Source of the DNA: Lineus longissimus | Taxonomy: Eukaryota > Nemertea > Pilidiophora > Heteronemertea > Lineidae | Length of the DNA stretch: 64,000 nt | Assembly: GCF_910592395.1 (NCBI RefSeq) | Contig: NC_088317.1 | Coordinates: forward strand, 9,240,001-9,304,000 | Reading direction: 5' to 3' | In this document: piece after piece, positions 10,434 through 23,444 of the stretch | Layout: each line of letters opens with the position of its first letter | Numbering within the stretch: position 1 is the stretch's first letter | Made by a program: the position numbers and the translations under genes | Notes under the pieces: model-generated | Databases searched by the model: none | What the model was told of the DNA's origin: nothing | What the model saw: only the letters and a program-made list of their open reading frames with translations

Positions 10434-11630
10434 AGAACAAAACTAGTATGAATAATTTAGACGAATAGATGTATGTAACTTTGTAACTTTAACAAACTTA
10501 TGGATGTTGTAACTCGAAGAAAACTTTATCAAACTACATGTTGTATCTCGATGATGTAAACTTTGCCAAGGCGAAAACTTGACCAAAAACTTTAGAATAG
10601 ATGTTGATGTTACAATACGAAGTAAGTCTTTAGCACAAACTTCAGAATAGAATAATACTGTAATACGATGTAACTTTTAGAGGTGGAAATGTGTAGTATT
10701 AAAAAACATAATAATCCAAAAAACAGCGTTTTGTTGTCTATCTTCATCTTTCGATCTTTTCTTACTCCCCGATTAATAATAGTTTCCCACGCTCTCAAAT
10801 TTCGAGAGAGAATGCTACCACCAAACGTGAAGGAGAACTTTTGAATTTACGTTGTTTTTAACGGCCAGAACTGATTTTTTCAAGAGTCCTGAACGGGTCC
10901 GGTCTATGAAATCCACATTTTAAAACAGAATCGAAGTGCTCCTAGATTCTGTGTTGGATTCTGTTAATTTAGACGAAAACAGTTGGATTCTGATTTAAAG
11001 TGTGATTTTCATATACTACTAAAATGAACCAATCAAAACTGGGAACGTAATAAGTATGATTGGTCAATTTGAAGTACAATAACATTTAATATTTTGGTCA
11101 GGAACTGGCAGACAACATGTAGATTACGAGCCGAGGTAAATTCAGGTACGGTCCGAAATTAAACATGAACCGAAAAAAATATCAAGTGCGACCCGACAAT
11201 TATGACGATACGAGCCGATGGGATTTAGGTGACGCTACGGGGTTCGTACTGTGCCCTCATCAGGCCGACCTAGTGCTAGGACGCGATCACGGTAAGATTC
11301 GACGACGTTACGACACAATACTTAGTTCTGTTACTAGCTGTAGTTCGAAAATCATCAAAACTCCAAAAGGCACAATGACACAATATTACATTTATACCAC
11401 CTAAAGATAAAAACCGAGCATCACTAGTTATGGAGTACACTTTTTAACCGCTGGAACTTTGAAAAGTAGGTCAAATCGAAAACCTGAGTATTATGTAATG
11501 TAGTCTCATCTCATGAGAAGTGTCCACAGTATAAATTACATATCGCTAGCTAGCAGCATTCATGAGATATAGTCAAAAGTATGTTTTCACATGACGCCTA
11601 GCTGGGACAGAGTGTAGTTTGACAATCATA
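10434..11630. other. Unassigned sequence right of the virus-like remnant
   Basis: AT-rich with loosely repeated words such as gatgttgtaactcgaagaaa between 10470 and 10680. An 80-codon open frame at 11165-11404 has no recognisable motif. No terminal repeat of the Polinton-like element could be identified here. Confidence 0.4.
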
Positions 11631-11784
11631 ATGAAATGTCCTGGGGACATTTTGCTCACCTGGTAATGAGTTAGTGGTGGATGAAATGACAGATGGAGGA
11701 GACTCCTTGATATGACAAAATGGGACACTATCAATGACACTTCTAGAGTTTGACCTCTGTGAACTTGATAACTAGGTAGAAATT

Positions 11785-11810
11785 AATAATAATAATAATA
11801 ATAATAGTCT
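11785..11810. repeat. (AAT)n tail of the LINE
   Basis: Eight or so aat units directly at the 3' boundary of the minus-strand LINE. Confidence 0.85.
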
Positions 11811-12875
11811 CTTTTATAGCGCTATTCCATGGACAGAGTCCTTGCTCACAGCGCTCCCTCTCCAAAAGCTCGCACAAACAGCCAGGTCTTTATCGCTCCC
11901 TTGAATTTTTCAGTGTCCACAGTGTCCCGAATGTGGCATGGAAGAGTATTCCATAGACGCGGTCCATAACACTTGAAACTACGATCCCCAAAAGAAGTCT
12001 TGGTTCTAGGAACCACCAGCTCCGAGAAAGCACCTGATCGGGTTGTGCGGGGAGCAGGTTTCCCAGAAACAAGGTCTCTCAGATACTGGGGAGCTGCACC
12101 CTGCACGCACTTGTGCACCTGAAGCAACACCTTAAAGTCAATCCTTTCTGCCACAGGCAGCCAGTGAAGCTTGATCAGAGTGGGTGTTATGTGATCAAAC
12201 TTCCTGACTCTGCAAACGATGCGAGCAGCAGTATTTTGAACACGCTGTAATGGAGCAAGTGTCTTCTTCGGTAAACCAGCAAGTAATCCATTGTTGCAGT
12301 CAAGCCGAGAGGACACGAAGGCATGAACCAGACGTTCCCGGCTATCCTGGTCAAGGTATCTGCTAACACGGCCAATACTATACAAACTGGCATATGCAGC
12401 GTTGCATATCTTCTTTAGATGTGCTTGCATTGTCATGCCCTGGTCCAGAAGAACGCCTAGATCCCGTACACAGTCAGACTTTGGTACTGATACTCCATCA
12501 ACTGATATTCCGGCAATAGATCCAGTTCTGCGCGATGAAACAATGTTAATCACATCCGTTTTGGGGGCATTGAGCGCTAGTTTGTTTTCAAATAACCAGT
12601 CCTTCACATCCTTAACACATGATTCCACGCGTGTCACCATCCGCTTGCTCTGCAAACTATCGCCACAGGGGGCTGACGCTTCAAGCGGATTGTCGTCAGC
12701 ATACAGTTGGTATGGAACATTATGTTCTTGCATAACAGCACTGAGTGGTAGAGTGTATATGGTGAACAGAACAGGACCAAGAACAGAGCCCTGGGGAACA
12801 TCATACTCGAGGACAACAGAGTCCGAGCACATGTTGCCGATTGCAACTGAAAGCTCTCTGCCTGTAAGGTAAGTT
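11787..12875 (-). pseudogene. L2/CR1-type LINE reverse transcriptase, 5'-truncated
   Basis: The minus-strand frame (11846-12832, open a little further upstream) encodes the C-terminal half of a non-LTR reverse transcriptase. It has the VPQGSVLGPVLFTIY block, then the catalytic YADD box (YQLYADDNPLEA), then the thumb and tail: FNSKLTLN-type ENKLALNAPKTD, LGVLLDQGMTM, and the typical CR1/L2 end HWLPVAERIDFKVLL through YGPRLWNTLPCHIRD. The endonuclease and the first RT blocks are absent, consistent with 5' truncation at about 12875. The 3' end is an (ATT)n tail (aataat run at 11785-11810), as in L2 elements. The flanks share aaatt, a possible target duplication. Confidence 0.85.
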
Positions 12876-13940
12876 TAAATTGGGTCCACAGTTGCCCATT
12901 AGGTGTCTACATATAAAATTTGAAGAATCTGTAACAAATTGTATTGAAACGTACCACCTTCAGTAAAATGTTACCTTTCTGACCTTTGAAACTAGGTCAA
13001 GGTCTAAATGTTATAAGCACCATGGTTAGCTTGATCATATCAATCAACGGTTTCTTGGCATATGATCGACATTGAGTTTCATGACCGGACCTACTTACAC
13101 CTGTACAAGTAGGTCATATCGATAGTCAATAAGTGTCTATATATCATATTTGAAGAGTCTAGGACAATTAATGATGAAACGTTCCACCTTTGATGTAGTT
13201 TAAGTGTTTGATCTCTGTGACCTTCAAAAGTAGGTCAAATCAAAAACCTGTATATTATGGAATTCGAACGAGGCAAAGGACTGAAATTTGCCTTTTGCTG
13301 CGACTAGGTTTGACCGGTGAATGACGTAGAGTCGAGTTAGGTGTCTTCCGCAATTACTGTTGGAGTATGTCACGTAATGTGACGGCTAGAAGTCTCGTAC
13401 GCACTGTGACATCATTGGCGATCAAATGACGTCATCAGCTGGCTGGTCCCGCCAGAATGTTGTTGGGTGGGGAAGTCCACAGTGTGTTTTGTGGCAAAGT
13501 TCTCTGAGACTAGTACGGTTTCGTTAAGGGTTTTCACGGTTGCTAATCCGTGTGTGCATTAAGCTGGTTCTCTTGGACAGATGTTGAGCCAGGGCCAGGC
13601 CCCGGCTTACCAGAATGATTATGTTGCTAAAGAACATGTATAGTATGTCATGAAGTCTCATCAGAAGTATTGTCAGTAAAAATGTCATGGTTCTAGCGTT
13701 CAGCGTTCATGAGATACTGACAAAATAAGGTTTTCAAAGATGGCTGTCTGGAGACCAGAAAGTAGGTCAAATGGCACTAATTTTTTGTGTGTCAAGAAGT
13801 CATCCACAGACCCAGTTTCAACTTTCTAGACTCAACAGTGAGCAAATGTGCCACCATTTTTGACGGACGCCGGAAAACAGACGGACAAGATATACTCTGA
13901 AAAGTAGATGGACAGACGGACCGAAACAAATGGTGCCCAC

Positions 13941-14753
13941 CTTGACAAAACACCATCTGGCTATAGCCCCTTTCTCAATATACAGCATTTTTTCCTATGA
14001 GGTAAACAATGTCCTTTTCCCTACCCACTGAGAATAAAATAAAATAAATTGTTCCAAAAACATAATGAACCTCAATATTGAGTAAACAGATGAAAAACAA
14101 TATCTTCGTTTGAGAGGTGTATTGGTTATATTTGCAATTTATACGCAATTTTTATGCAACTCCTTGTATATAAAAACCTTCCTCCAGTCGCTGTGTCAAG
14201 TGCATTATAATAATTCACAAGCCATCTACAAATCGATCAAGAACCCATAGTTTGATATGTTGATTTTCCTAAGAAGAATTAATACAATTCTTTTCTTAAG
14301 AAGAACTTTCCTCCCGATGTAGATTTCTATTTTCCCTTTTGGATCAATGACACATATTCAAACTTTTTCATCAAAGGGATGTTTGTCTGTTAAGTTTGAA
14401 ATACCTGGTCACATTAAAATTGACCAGATCTGAATTTTGGTCAGATGCATCTGAGAAATGTAAAATACCATGTGACCTGCCAGGTACATTTAGCCATTTT
14501 GATAATGAGAATGACTTTGATTACCAACCAACGCCTAAGAACGGTGAATGGGTTTCTTTGATCACAGACATATTGCTGGATGGTTCAATGATTAATAGGG
14601 GCACAACATCTCAATATCCGCAGGATGAACCCCATGTTAACTGAACTGAATCACCAATCTTAAATATCGAAAAAACGTTTTGAAAACTAAAATTGACACC
14701 AGCTAGAAATCAAATCATTTTACTACCAAGGAGAAAGCTTTACACCAACATAC
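13941..14753. other. DGK intron sequence, nothing recognised
   Basis: AT-rich sequence downstream (in DGK sense) of the catalytic exon. The 82-codon plus-strand frame at 14396-14644 has no recognisable motif. The next expected kinase exon is not visible here. Confidence 0.4.
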
Positions 14754-14945
14754 CTGATTATGCAACTTGAGTTTATCCATTTCTTGAAACACCCAGCCTA
14801 CACTACCATCTCCCCCACAAACCAGAATGCGGAATGGATCAAACTTTTGGAACAGGCGTATCCCAGTATATGGCCCACCATTCATTAGGTCAAACACCTG
14901 GGCTGGGTTCATGAGCTGCTTGAAACGTCGTAGAAACTTTACACC
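14754..14945 (-). CDS. Diacylglycerol kinase (delta/eta type), catalytic-domain exon
   Basis: A 192-bp, phase-0 exon bounded by tgcag on its 5' side (plus-strand ctgca at 14946) and gtatgt on its 3' side (plus-strand acatac at 14748-14753). It encodes 64 residues of the DGK catalytic domain: [33 protein letters not shown] and the ATP-binding loop [12 protein letters not shown]. DGKs phosphorylate diacylglycerol to phosphatidic acid at membranes and so end DAG signalling. The GGDG motif is intact. The sequence is closest to the type II (delta/eta/kappa) subfamily by the LMNGGP...RLFQKFD wording. The preceding exon is 29577-29756, about 14.6 kb upstream. The exons for the rest of the catalytic domain were not found in the window. 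Confidence 0.9.
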
Positions 14946-17600
14946 CTGCAAAAGGCAATGATTACAATATGACAATGGTGTTGAATTTTGTACTGGTTCA
15001 GGAACTCACATCTATAATAAATTCCACAGTCGGCCCATGCCAGTGAGGTGCACACTAGGCTTACTCCTGCCATCAAATCCCATGCTGGTTCGTGATGGTG
15101 TGGTGGTTATCTTGCAGCAGCAGGACGAATTTGTTGATTAGAAGCTATATTTTTCTTGAAACTCAACATTTATTCGCCAAAATTTCACCGTTTCAAATAA
15201 CCAGTACTGCTGCCTGTCGATAATCAGGCAACTTAAAATATTCCAGATAAAAAGAAACTAAAACTGGTGGCAATTACCTGCCGGTGCCGTGGCAAAACAG
15301 TTAAGGCGTCAACCTGCCAAGCTTGAAACGTGCCGAGTCCTTCTTTAAATTTCTTTATTTCTGTAATTTTAGTATTTTCCCCTTAACTCTTTCCCTGCCA
15401 AACTCATTCTAGAACGTACGCAAATTCCTGCCAATCTCGTTCTAGAACGAAATAGTTAGTTCGCCGTCATAACACCAGATATATTCTGGGTACTGTACCA
15501 GGATCTGATGTGTTAGGCTTCCATGCAGACGATCATCTGCTCATTCTACGCTTGCAATTCGTGACTTTATCAAGTGAAACTGGTGGGGGGAAATATATAC
15601 GATAGCGCACATTATGTACCCCTCTGCAATGGTGACTGTTTCAATGACTACTATGGAAAAAGCAGTAAAACGGATATGTAGGTGAAAGAGTAAGCTGCAA
15701 CAAAGAAAATAAAACAGGTTTCAATGATATATGTCTTCTTGTTTTTTTTCTAAATTTTTTTGAAATCTGGTCAGAATGGTGAAATGGTTGCAAACTGGGG
15801 GATATGAATTAAAAATAGCCAAGGCAAAGAAATAGTTAATATAATATGTTTTATTCAAGATCATCTTTTGATTTCACGGTTATTCATTGAATCTACCCAC
15901 CCCTTGAATAAACAATGTCTATAAATGTGATTTTATTGCTGCTAAAACAAAATAATGCTGAAATTCAAGTGGAAAACGACAGGTCTCCCCAGCCTAGGCC
16001 CAGGCACAGTAGTTGCACTATTTTAACCCACCAATGTTTAATGCCTCACGTAATATTCCAAGACTAATATCATAACAATCCCCACACCAGCCACGAAAGA
16101 CATTCCACTTGCCACTATGACCACCAACTCTCGTGTTTCTCTCGGAAAACTCTCGAAATCTGAATCGGTCAAGAAATATCTCGTAAATCACTCGTAAAGT
16201 GCAGGGACGCCTAATCGGATTACACGCTCAGTGGCGATGCCCCTCATAAAGTCTCGAGTTCTTGAATTCCGATACCTTTCTTCAGTTTTTCGATGCCTTT
16301 CGACAGTATAATCTATTAAACGGTTATTTTCATGTTGGTTTGCAGGGGGCGCGATAAGTCCGACCATTATGATCAACGTGCTCAATATTTATGATAGTTG
16401 TCAGTTCCACAATGAAACATAGGAGGCGGATAAGATATGCCGTTGCCTATCTTTTGTAAAAAGTCAAATCTATGCGAACCAGAGGCAATTCATTTATTGA
16501 GTGTCCTTCCCGGGCAGGCTCTTCCCCTATCATAATTATGTTGATGACAATCGATGCGTTTATTTAACGCGTTGGCCTTTGATGATTCCAAATAAGCATT
16601 AAGAAATAAACATTAACCTCATTAAGTGTGTTATAAACAAAAAAATTTTATTTTAAAAATTTTACCCGATCCGCAATGCATGGTACGAGTGCGTCCATAA
16701 GACACCGTTGACGGTCGCTATCAGTGTGAATCGAGTTTAGCCAAGTTCGTATCAGAGCGATTCCTCGCGTCAGTGTATTGTACACTTTTTTTCCGCGCTT
16801 CACGTTCGCAAGGCGGAGATAGACTGGCGCGTCTACATAGCGTTTTGTATTAGTAGCGCGTTTTATATTAGTAGCGCTGTGCTTCAGAAATTAGCAGTAA
16901 AAACGTCAGTCTGTCATTACTGCAGCCTCTGAACAGACAAAACCTTTAAACCACCGGATGCTATCACCTTTTTATACATATGTAAATAAAACCGCAGTAT
17001 CAATTAATGGTTCATGATATTTGCTGCTCGGGTGGTGCATTAGGCAACAAAACGGCAAAATAGCTGTCAATCACATCATAATTTAGCCATTACTGTCAAA
17101 GACCCTTATTCGTCGGTGATTATCTCGCAATATACCACATTGGATTATCACACCAAACTACTAATTTCTTTTTTGGATCATTCAACATAATAAGACTTAT
17201 ACGAACAACACTGAATGACCACAACTTCCTGATGTCAGGTAATCCTTTAATGTGTGTCTATAGAAATGTTTATTTTCAGCTAAAAATACATTTGTCCCTC
17301 AATCAAAACAGGTTTTCTTTTTTATTTGACCAACAATAAACTTGCAAGGGTTACATACACCTTACTTTCCACTTTTTCTTTTAGCAAAATATGAACTTTC
17401 GAGGATCTAAGTTCCCGAAAGTGGATGCTTAAGCCAGTGAAACATCATTCCTGTGTTTGTCCCCCATATTTAAATGTTTCCATACAAAAGACAACCAGAA
17501 GAAAAACCATGAGGTGAAAACAGAAAATGTGCCAATCTTTGTTTAAGCGTTTCCAAACAGCGAGGTTTGCGAACATATAACGCAAGAGCCAATTAATTGC
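14946..17600. other. DGK intron, left part
   Basis: No exon or full transposon recognised. A weak palindromic segment at 15383-15694 is listed separately. The sequence at 16670-16930 is locally GC-richer with unassigned content. Confidence 0.4.
15383..15694. mobile_element. Possible piggyBac-type MITE
   Basis: The left end ttaactctttccctgcc resembles, in inverted form, the right end gtaggtgaaagagtaag. The sub-terminal words attctagaacg and cgttctagaacg recur, as in piggyBac ends. The right flank reads taag instead of TTAA, so either the end has decayed or the match is chance. Confidence 0.3.
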
Positions 17601-18782
17601 TTTTTACCTCACCTCTTAGCAGAGGTGAGCTTATCCCATAGCGTGTTGTCCGTCGTCCGTCCGTCGTCGTCGTCGTTGTCGGCGACGGCGGCGTCGTCGG
17701 CGTCGTCGTCGTCATCGTCGTCGGCGTCGTCGTCGTCGTCGTCGTCCGTCGTCCGTTAGCAGGGCACGTTTCTTAACTGTTAGAGCTATTGAGTTGAAAC
17801 TTAGTACACATGTACCCTTATATAATGACACCTTGGAGACCAAGTTTCGGTCCGATTCGTTTCATGGTTTGGCCACCAGGGGGCCAAACGTTAAAGGTGA
17901 AAATATGCAATATCTCCCTTAATAGTAGTCGGGAAGTTTTGAAAAAAATATGGTAGGTACTTCTAGCAAAGGTGCATCATATATCCTCCGGGTTTTTGAT
18001 TTGACCTCCTTTTCAAGGTCACAGAGGTCAAATGGTGTAAATTGGCCGTTAGGATGTAACAATGGCACGTTTCTAAACTGCAATGACTATTGATACCAAA
18101 TTTGGTACACATTTACCCCTTAGTCAGGTGATCTCAGGGACCGAAGTTTGGTCCAATATGATTCACCACTTGACCACCAGGGGGCAAAATCCAAAAACCT
18201 TAAAAATGTGATTATTCCTTAACTTCTTGCCCGATTGCCACCAATTTGATATCATGGGTACATCTAACCACCATACAGTATATGTCACACAGGCTTTTAA
18301 TTTGACCGTCTTGTCAAGGTCACAGAGGTCAAATGGTGTAAATTCGCCGTCAGGCCGTAACTATGGCACGTTTCTTAACTGCAATGACTATTGATCACAA
18401 ATTAAGTACACATGTACCCCTTGGTCAGGTGATCTCAGGTACTGAAGTTTGGTGCGATCTGATTTGCCGTTTGGCCTCCAGGGAGGGGGCCAAATCCTAA
18501 ATTCTTCAAAATGCCATTATTCTTAGTAATTACTTGCCCGATTGGCACCAATTTTATATCATAGGTACATCTAATTCTAACAACCATTCAATGTGTCACC
18601 CGGGTCTTCTTTGATTTGACCTACTTTTCAAGGTCACAGAGGTCGAATGCACTGTAAATTGGCCATTTTGGGGAAATTGTAATTGCTTGGACCTACATCA
18701 AACCTAACACTACATGACACAATACCATGCTCTTTATCCATCTTTCCTCCACATGAGGTGAGCACAATGGCCCTGGCCATTT
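17601..18782 (-). mobile_element. Hairpin repeat (HINE-like family 3), reverse orientation
   Basis: An inverted copy of the element at 9190-10300. It starts with the terminal hairpin (cacctcttagcagaggtg), then a long GTC/GTCGTC microsatellite (17645-17757), the ~303-bp units with ggccaccagggggcc (17871) and ccaccagggggc (18174), and closes at gaggtgagcacaatggccct and the GGCC hairpin. It lies inside the large DGK intron, where its element strand equals the gene strand. Confidence 0.8.
17645..17757. repeat. (GTC)n / GGCGTC microsatellite
   Basis: An imperfect trinucleotide tract of cgtcgt with interspersed ggc. It is the expanded microsatellite of the inverted hairpin repeat and is longer than in the copies at 10214 and 41218. 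Confidence 0.85.
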
Positions 18783-19600
18783 TTTACATAGATATTCCAA
18801 AGGCAATAATAAAATCTGGTGTTTTCTCCACCACATAGGACATTGAGATGTAGCAGGGTCAAATTATGGTGGGGAAGTTTGGAAAGGTTGGCGTGTCTTC
18901 GGAAGGTGGACCAGCGTGAAATTTAGGAGCTGTAGAGCACAGACAAAACTGAAGTTAAGAGTCGCCCGCACACACTGCTCTACAAGTAGGAAGAACAGTC
19001 TAATGGCTACATTCTTTATTTATGCTGGGGGCCGGGGGGGGGCACGACTTGGAAAAAGTGCAATTGATCTGATCATTTTTCAATAACACTGTAATCGGTC
19101 AATGTGTAACAGAAGTGATGATAGAAATGTGATGTGCTCCTGTCAAATGGAAACCCAAATGAAGGTTGTCAAAATCAGTAACCTTGGCATATCAACTCTC
19201 TGATCTCTGATCTCAGATTACCCTTTTTTGATATGCACTGTATAACTTTCCATCTTACTTGATGTTTACCGTTCATTGTAATGAGGCAAAAATCGCCGTC
19301 ACCAAGCGCAATACTCAATCTGTGTTCATGAATTTGGCGTGCATAAGCAGTCGCTCTGCTCTGTGATGAGTCTTAAGCGATCTCCTGAATTTGTCCGTTG
19401 TCTGAAGAATTTTGTGGTGTGTTTTTTCCACAATACACTTGTCTTAAGCCAAACTAATTCTCACCAAAGTCAACCCACTGCAAAGAACAATGATACCGAA
19501 CAGGGTGACATGAATAGATTCAAAATAACCTCCCGGGGAACAATAGTAACTAATTACGAGACTGTGTGTGCCACTATTAGCCACATCATAAATTGACCTT
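18783..19600. other. DGK intron sequence, nothing recognised
   Basis: Contains a G-rich spot at 19025-19042 and an 85-codon frame (19339-19596) without recognisable motif. Confidence 0.4.
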
Positions 19601-19609
19601 GAAATATTT

Positions 19610-19872
19610 CTGACTGTTAACAGCATGACGGGCGCTTCCCCTTTGTCTTTACCTGTTGAGTTGCTGGACATGTGTGAGACAGTCGCAACATAACTTTGGA
19701 CCAGGTGGCAATGATTATGTTTGATTGTTTCTAGAGACACAGCCGCATCTTTTTGGGAATAAAGTGGATTGCAATTCCTGGAGAGGCTTTCACTATCCTG
19801 TTCTTCCTTGTCTGTTTAGATGTGACACTTACATGACTAACAGGAGGCTGTCGCAACATAACGCGGGCCAAA
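19610..19872. repeat. Old satellite array, left fragment
   Basis: Diverged units of roughly 130-140 bp sharing words such as agatgtgacactta, aggctgtcgcaacataa and gcgggcc. The same units resume at about 23445 beyond the LINE, so the two parts were once one array. Confidence 0.5.
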
Positions 19873-19879
19873 AAGTCAG

Positions 19880-19916
19880 AAATGAATATGAATATGAATA
19901 TGAATATGAATATTTA
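19880..19916. repeat. (GAATAT)n tail
   Basis: Five to six gaatat units; in LINE sense this is the terminal (TATTCA)n tail after aataaa. Confidence 0.85.
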
Positions 19917-21620
19917 TTCGACCAACAAAATTTACAAGGTGCATTAATGAAATACATAATATTGATTGTGGTCGGGAGCAGAACAAGACCAGATTGGCCG
20001 CTTAATGCCTGCTCCCTTATGAATTACATGTAGTACAATGTTAATTATTATATACTGGATTTACAATTTAATTTACAAGACAGTTCTATTTTACAGTGAA
20101 GGAGTGAGTAATAACAGTTATAAGACGAAAAAAGTTTAACGAATGTTGTTGCAATGTAAAGAAAAAAGCAGACAAACTTTTTCGACGGTCTCGCAGAAGC
20201 GAGACTAGTTCGTGAAGTAGACGTAATCGGGTCGTGTGACTTTTGTTCGTCGCCATTCGTATTCTTGCTGTCGTGTTAGCAGGTTCGTGTTTGTTTCGTG
20301 GCCGTTTTTTGTTCGTCTTCGTTCAGCTTTCCTGTCATGTTTCGGGATTTCGTGTAGATAGACTTCTCAGCAGTTGTTTGGAGCGCTCCAAGGTAGGCCT
20401 AGACATGTTTTAGGTGGTTTTTCCGACTTTGTTCGCTACACCTTGCGCGAGTTGTTGACGAAGTAGTTTCCCGCCATTCTCGGCCACCATTTTGAATAGA
20501 TTTGTATGCCCGAGTGTGACTTGGCGGACGGATGTTTCTGCCACGTAGTTCGTTGTAAATCGTGGTTTTATTATTGATAGCACAGGTCAGTTGGACGGAA
20601 TGCATGCATGTACATGATGTACGTTAGTATAGATGTTTTGTCGAGCCTTGCACTTCGTTGATGTTCGTTTTTAGTTCCGTCACTTGGGTGACCTTGACCT
20701 TTTGAGTTTTGGGTTTACCGAGTTGGTCACGTGTCTGCGTGACGTCTCTTCCTGGCTTCCTGGATTTAAAAATTAGGTCAGCTCTTCTACGCTCCGCTGT
20801 GAGCGCTTGTTTTGGGACAGTTTTCTAGGTCTGTAGGAGGGTTGGGGATTCACTGCAGTTTATCAGCTCTTAGTTGGCCTGTATGCCAATGGCCTCTAAA
20901 GACCCATACTTGTTTCTCCGCGGCTCAGAGTTTATTCAATGCCTGTGGATTTGAAACCAGAGTGCCCTTGCAGTTGACTCAGATTTGGGTTGATTGCTAA
21001 GTTCCAGGTCAAGTCAGTCATCTTTGTTAATATAATCTAAGCCAAATCGCACCAAGCAAAAAAATGTTTCATGTTTACTTGTTCTTGTGTAATTGTGGAC
21101 AATTTATAATGTTCGTATAAGTGTTATAGCCTAAAGGCTCAAAATTTAAACAAGCCCTCAGTTTTTGAGAGAACCCTCCGCAAAGGGTATATTTGCGGCC
21201 GATTCCGCTTCGGCCTTCACGTGATTGGACTTTCAAATGAACTTAATTGTAAAGACTTTGAGTGTTGATATACGGATAGGAGTTAGTTGTTAATGGACCT
21301 TAGTACATTCGGATAGAAGCCTAGTTGAAGTCGCGAGGAGACGGGTGGATCGGATCGAGGATAACTGTAGAAGTTCCGAAGTTTATCGAAGCAAAGCTGG
21401 TGAGTGCTCCTTTGTAATTTTTTAGAACTCGCCAGTTCAAATGTCGCAAACATTAGCAGTTGCGAATTTGGCACTTTTTATTATAGGAACCCAAAATTTC
21501 ATTTTTGTAGTATGTTGAAAAGGATTTTAAGCTAAAATTTGAGTGGAGTTTGTTTAGAGTTTGTTTTGAGAGAGAATTATATAATTTAGTTAAACTGTAT
21601 CGTGGTGTCATTTTGGCATA

Positions 21621-23425
21621 TTAGTGTCTTACATTTGGTATTTTAAATTTATCATTAATTCTTGTGGGATAGTTATGAACATCACTGTTAAATGAGAAAA
21701 AATTGTGCATGAAGTACACTGGTAAATCCTTTTTTAAAAATCTATAGAGAAATTTTATTTCAATTAATTTGTGTAAGTCCGGTAGTTTGAGTAGTTTCAG
21801 CTTTATGAATAAAGGGTCAGTGTGACTAATAGGATGACTGAGAGTAATGGCACGAATAGCTTTCTTTTGTAGTTTTAAAATTTCGTTGTGATCATAGCCC
21901 CTAGATAATATTTGATAGTTGAGATGAGCAGAGATAAGAGAGTGGTAAATCGTTATTAGAATTTTCTGTGGAATAAAATGTTTTAAGTAATTGATAATGC
22001 CGGTTGCCCTTGATATTTTTTTTGAAATATGATTTATATGTGAAGTCCAAGTAAGATCCTTATTTATAAGTAATCCAAGGAGGTTAAACGATTCAACACA
22101 TTCAAGTTTCGTGCCTTCAATTTGTAAATCTAGGATGCCATTAAAAATTTTGTGTGTTCGTTCAAAGATCATAAATTTAGTTTTTGAGATATTTAAAGAT
22201 AATTTATTTGCTTTTAACCAGTTTGCTATGTTTAATAGCTCGGTGTTTAATATGTGGTTTACCTTGGTAGAGAAAGAATGTAATTCGCTAAGTGAAGTTG
22301 TATCGTCCGCAAACATTATAAAATTGAAGAATTTACTTGCTTTGTTTAGATCATTGATGTAAATGGTAAAAAGGAGAGGCCCTAAGATCAACCCTTGGGG
22401 TACACCCGTTTTAATGACAGCATGGTCGGAGGTGTAACCAGAGAAATCAACATATTGACGTCTGTTGGATATATAAGTTTTCATGAGATTTAGAGCAGAG
22501 TCAGTAAGACCGTAAAGGCTAAGTTTATGTAATAAGATATTATGATCCAATGTATCGAAAGCCTTGGACAGATCCATAAATATGGCAATTGATTTCTTGT
22601 TGTTATCCAAGGTTTTAGTTATTCTATCAATTAACTCTGCTGCGGCGAGGTCTGTTGAGTGTTTTTTTCGGAAACCATATTGACTTTCAAAGATTATTTT
22701 GTTGTCGACGAGATATTTAGTGAGTTGATCATGTATGATTCTTTCATAGATTTTTGAATTTGATGGAAGAAGGGATATTGGCCGGTAGTTGTTAAATGAA
22801 TCTTTTTCCCCTTTTTTAAATAACGGAATAACTTTTGCTATTTTAAGATTGTCTGGGAAAATGCCTGATTCAAGAGAGCGGTTTACTAAAGCTGTGACAA
22901 TGTCAAGAATTTCAAATTTGCACATTTTTAAGAGTTTAGTGGATATACCATCCCAGCCACTGCTAGGTTTCGGATTTAGATTGTCAATTACTTTAGCAAT
23001 ATCCATTCGGTTTATTTTCGTAAATTGAAAGGTCTTATCTCTTTGATTATCAAGGTAATGTTTGAAATCAGTGGTGATAGGCTTTATGTTTTTTGAAAGT
23101 TTAGGACCGATATTTACAAAGAAGTCATTAAAACCATTGGCTATAACTGTTTTATCGGTTGTTTGTACATTATTTACACTGAACGAACTTGGTATTTGTT
23201 CACCCTTATTGTTTGATATTTTCTTTATGATCGAGTTTATATTTGACCAGGTTTTTCTGCTGTCATTCGCACATTTGTTGAATTGCTCAGTGTAGTATGA
23301 CCTTTTTGCTCCATGAATGAGTCGTCTTAGAATCTTATTATAATTTCTGAGTTGATTATGTCTTGTTTCATAGAGTTGACAGTTTCTTGGAGTTCCTTTA
23401 AGTTTTTTGTAGAGTTTGTCCCTTG
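21621..23425 (-). CDS. Non-LTR reverse transcriptase, N-terminally truncated
   Basis: An open frame from about 23425 down to the stop at 21621. The ATG-initiated part begins at 23006 but the coding sequence is open further upstream, with FNDFFVNIGPKLSK, a typical block before the RT domain. RT motifs in order: GWDGISTKLLK, KVIPLFKKGEKDSFNNYRPI, SQYGFRKKHSTDLAA, the DLSKAFDTLDHNIL block, GVPQGLILGPLLFTIYINDL and the catalytic MFADDT box (residues ~228-233 from 23006). The tail contains LNISKTKFMIF and LGLLINKDLTWTSHI. There is no frameshift across about 600 codons. The endonuclease is missing, so this is a truncated but little-decayed LINE. It copies its own RNA by target-primed reverse transcription. 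Exact clade is not resolved. Confidence 0.85.
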
Positions 23426-23444
23426 TTTGTTCCTACTAGTAGAG

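Larger units (their letters stand above)
11634..13940 (+). mobile_element. Degenerate hairpin repeat interrupted by a LINE
   Basis: Left end aatgtcctggggacatt, a hairpin, followed by ttgctcacctgg, matches the layout of the other hairpin repeats. Internal unit remnants with aggtca words occur at 11750-11785, 12980-13010, 13090-13115 and 13205-13240. Near 13860-13930 there is a degenerate gacggac microsatellite and a closing gcccacctt. An L2/CR1 LINE sits at 11785-12875. A segment at 13260-13600 is unlike the units and may be another insertion. Confidence 0.4.
19876..23435 (-). mobile_element. 5'-truncated jockey/CR1-superfamily LINE
   Basis: The minus-strand element ends at left with a polyadenylation-type aataaa followed by a (TATTCA)n tail (seen as gaatat repeats at 19880-19916). 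The RT frame runs to about 23425, where coding stops abruptly at the satellite. The long 3' region 19920-21620 has no frame that I recognise. Interruption of one satellite array by this block supports the two borders. Confidence 0.6.

Noticed and set aside
11165-11404. 80-codon frame as a possible gene
   Set aside because: No known motif, no neighbouring exon signals that agree, and length is within chance expectation.
15290-15350. tRNA-like string gtggcaaaacagttaaggcgtc
   Set aside because: Resembles an A-box region of a leucine or serine tRNA, but no B-box or cloverleaf can be formed, so neither a tRNA nor a SINE is supported.
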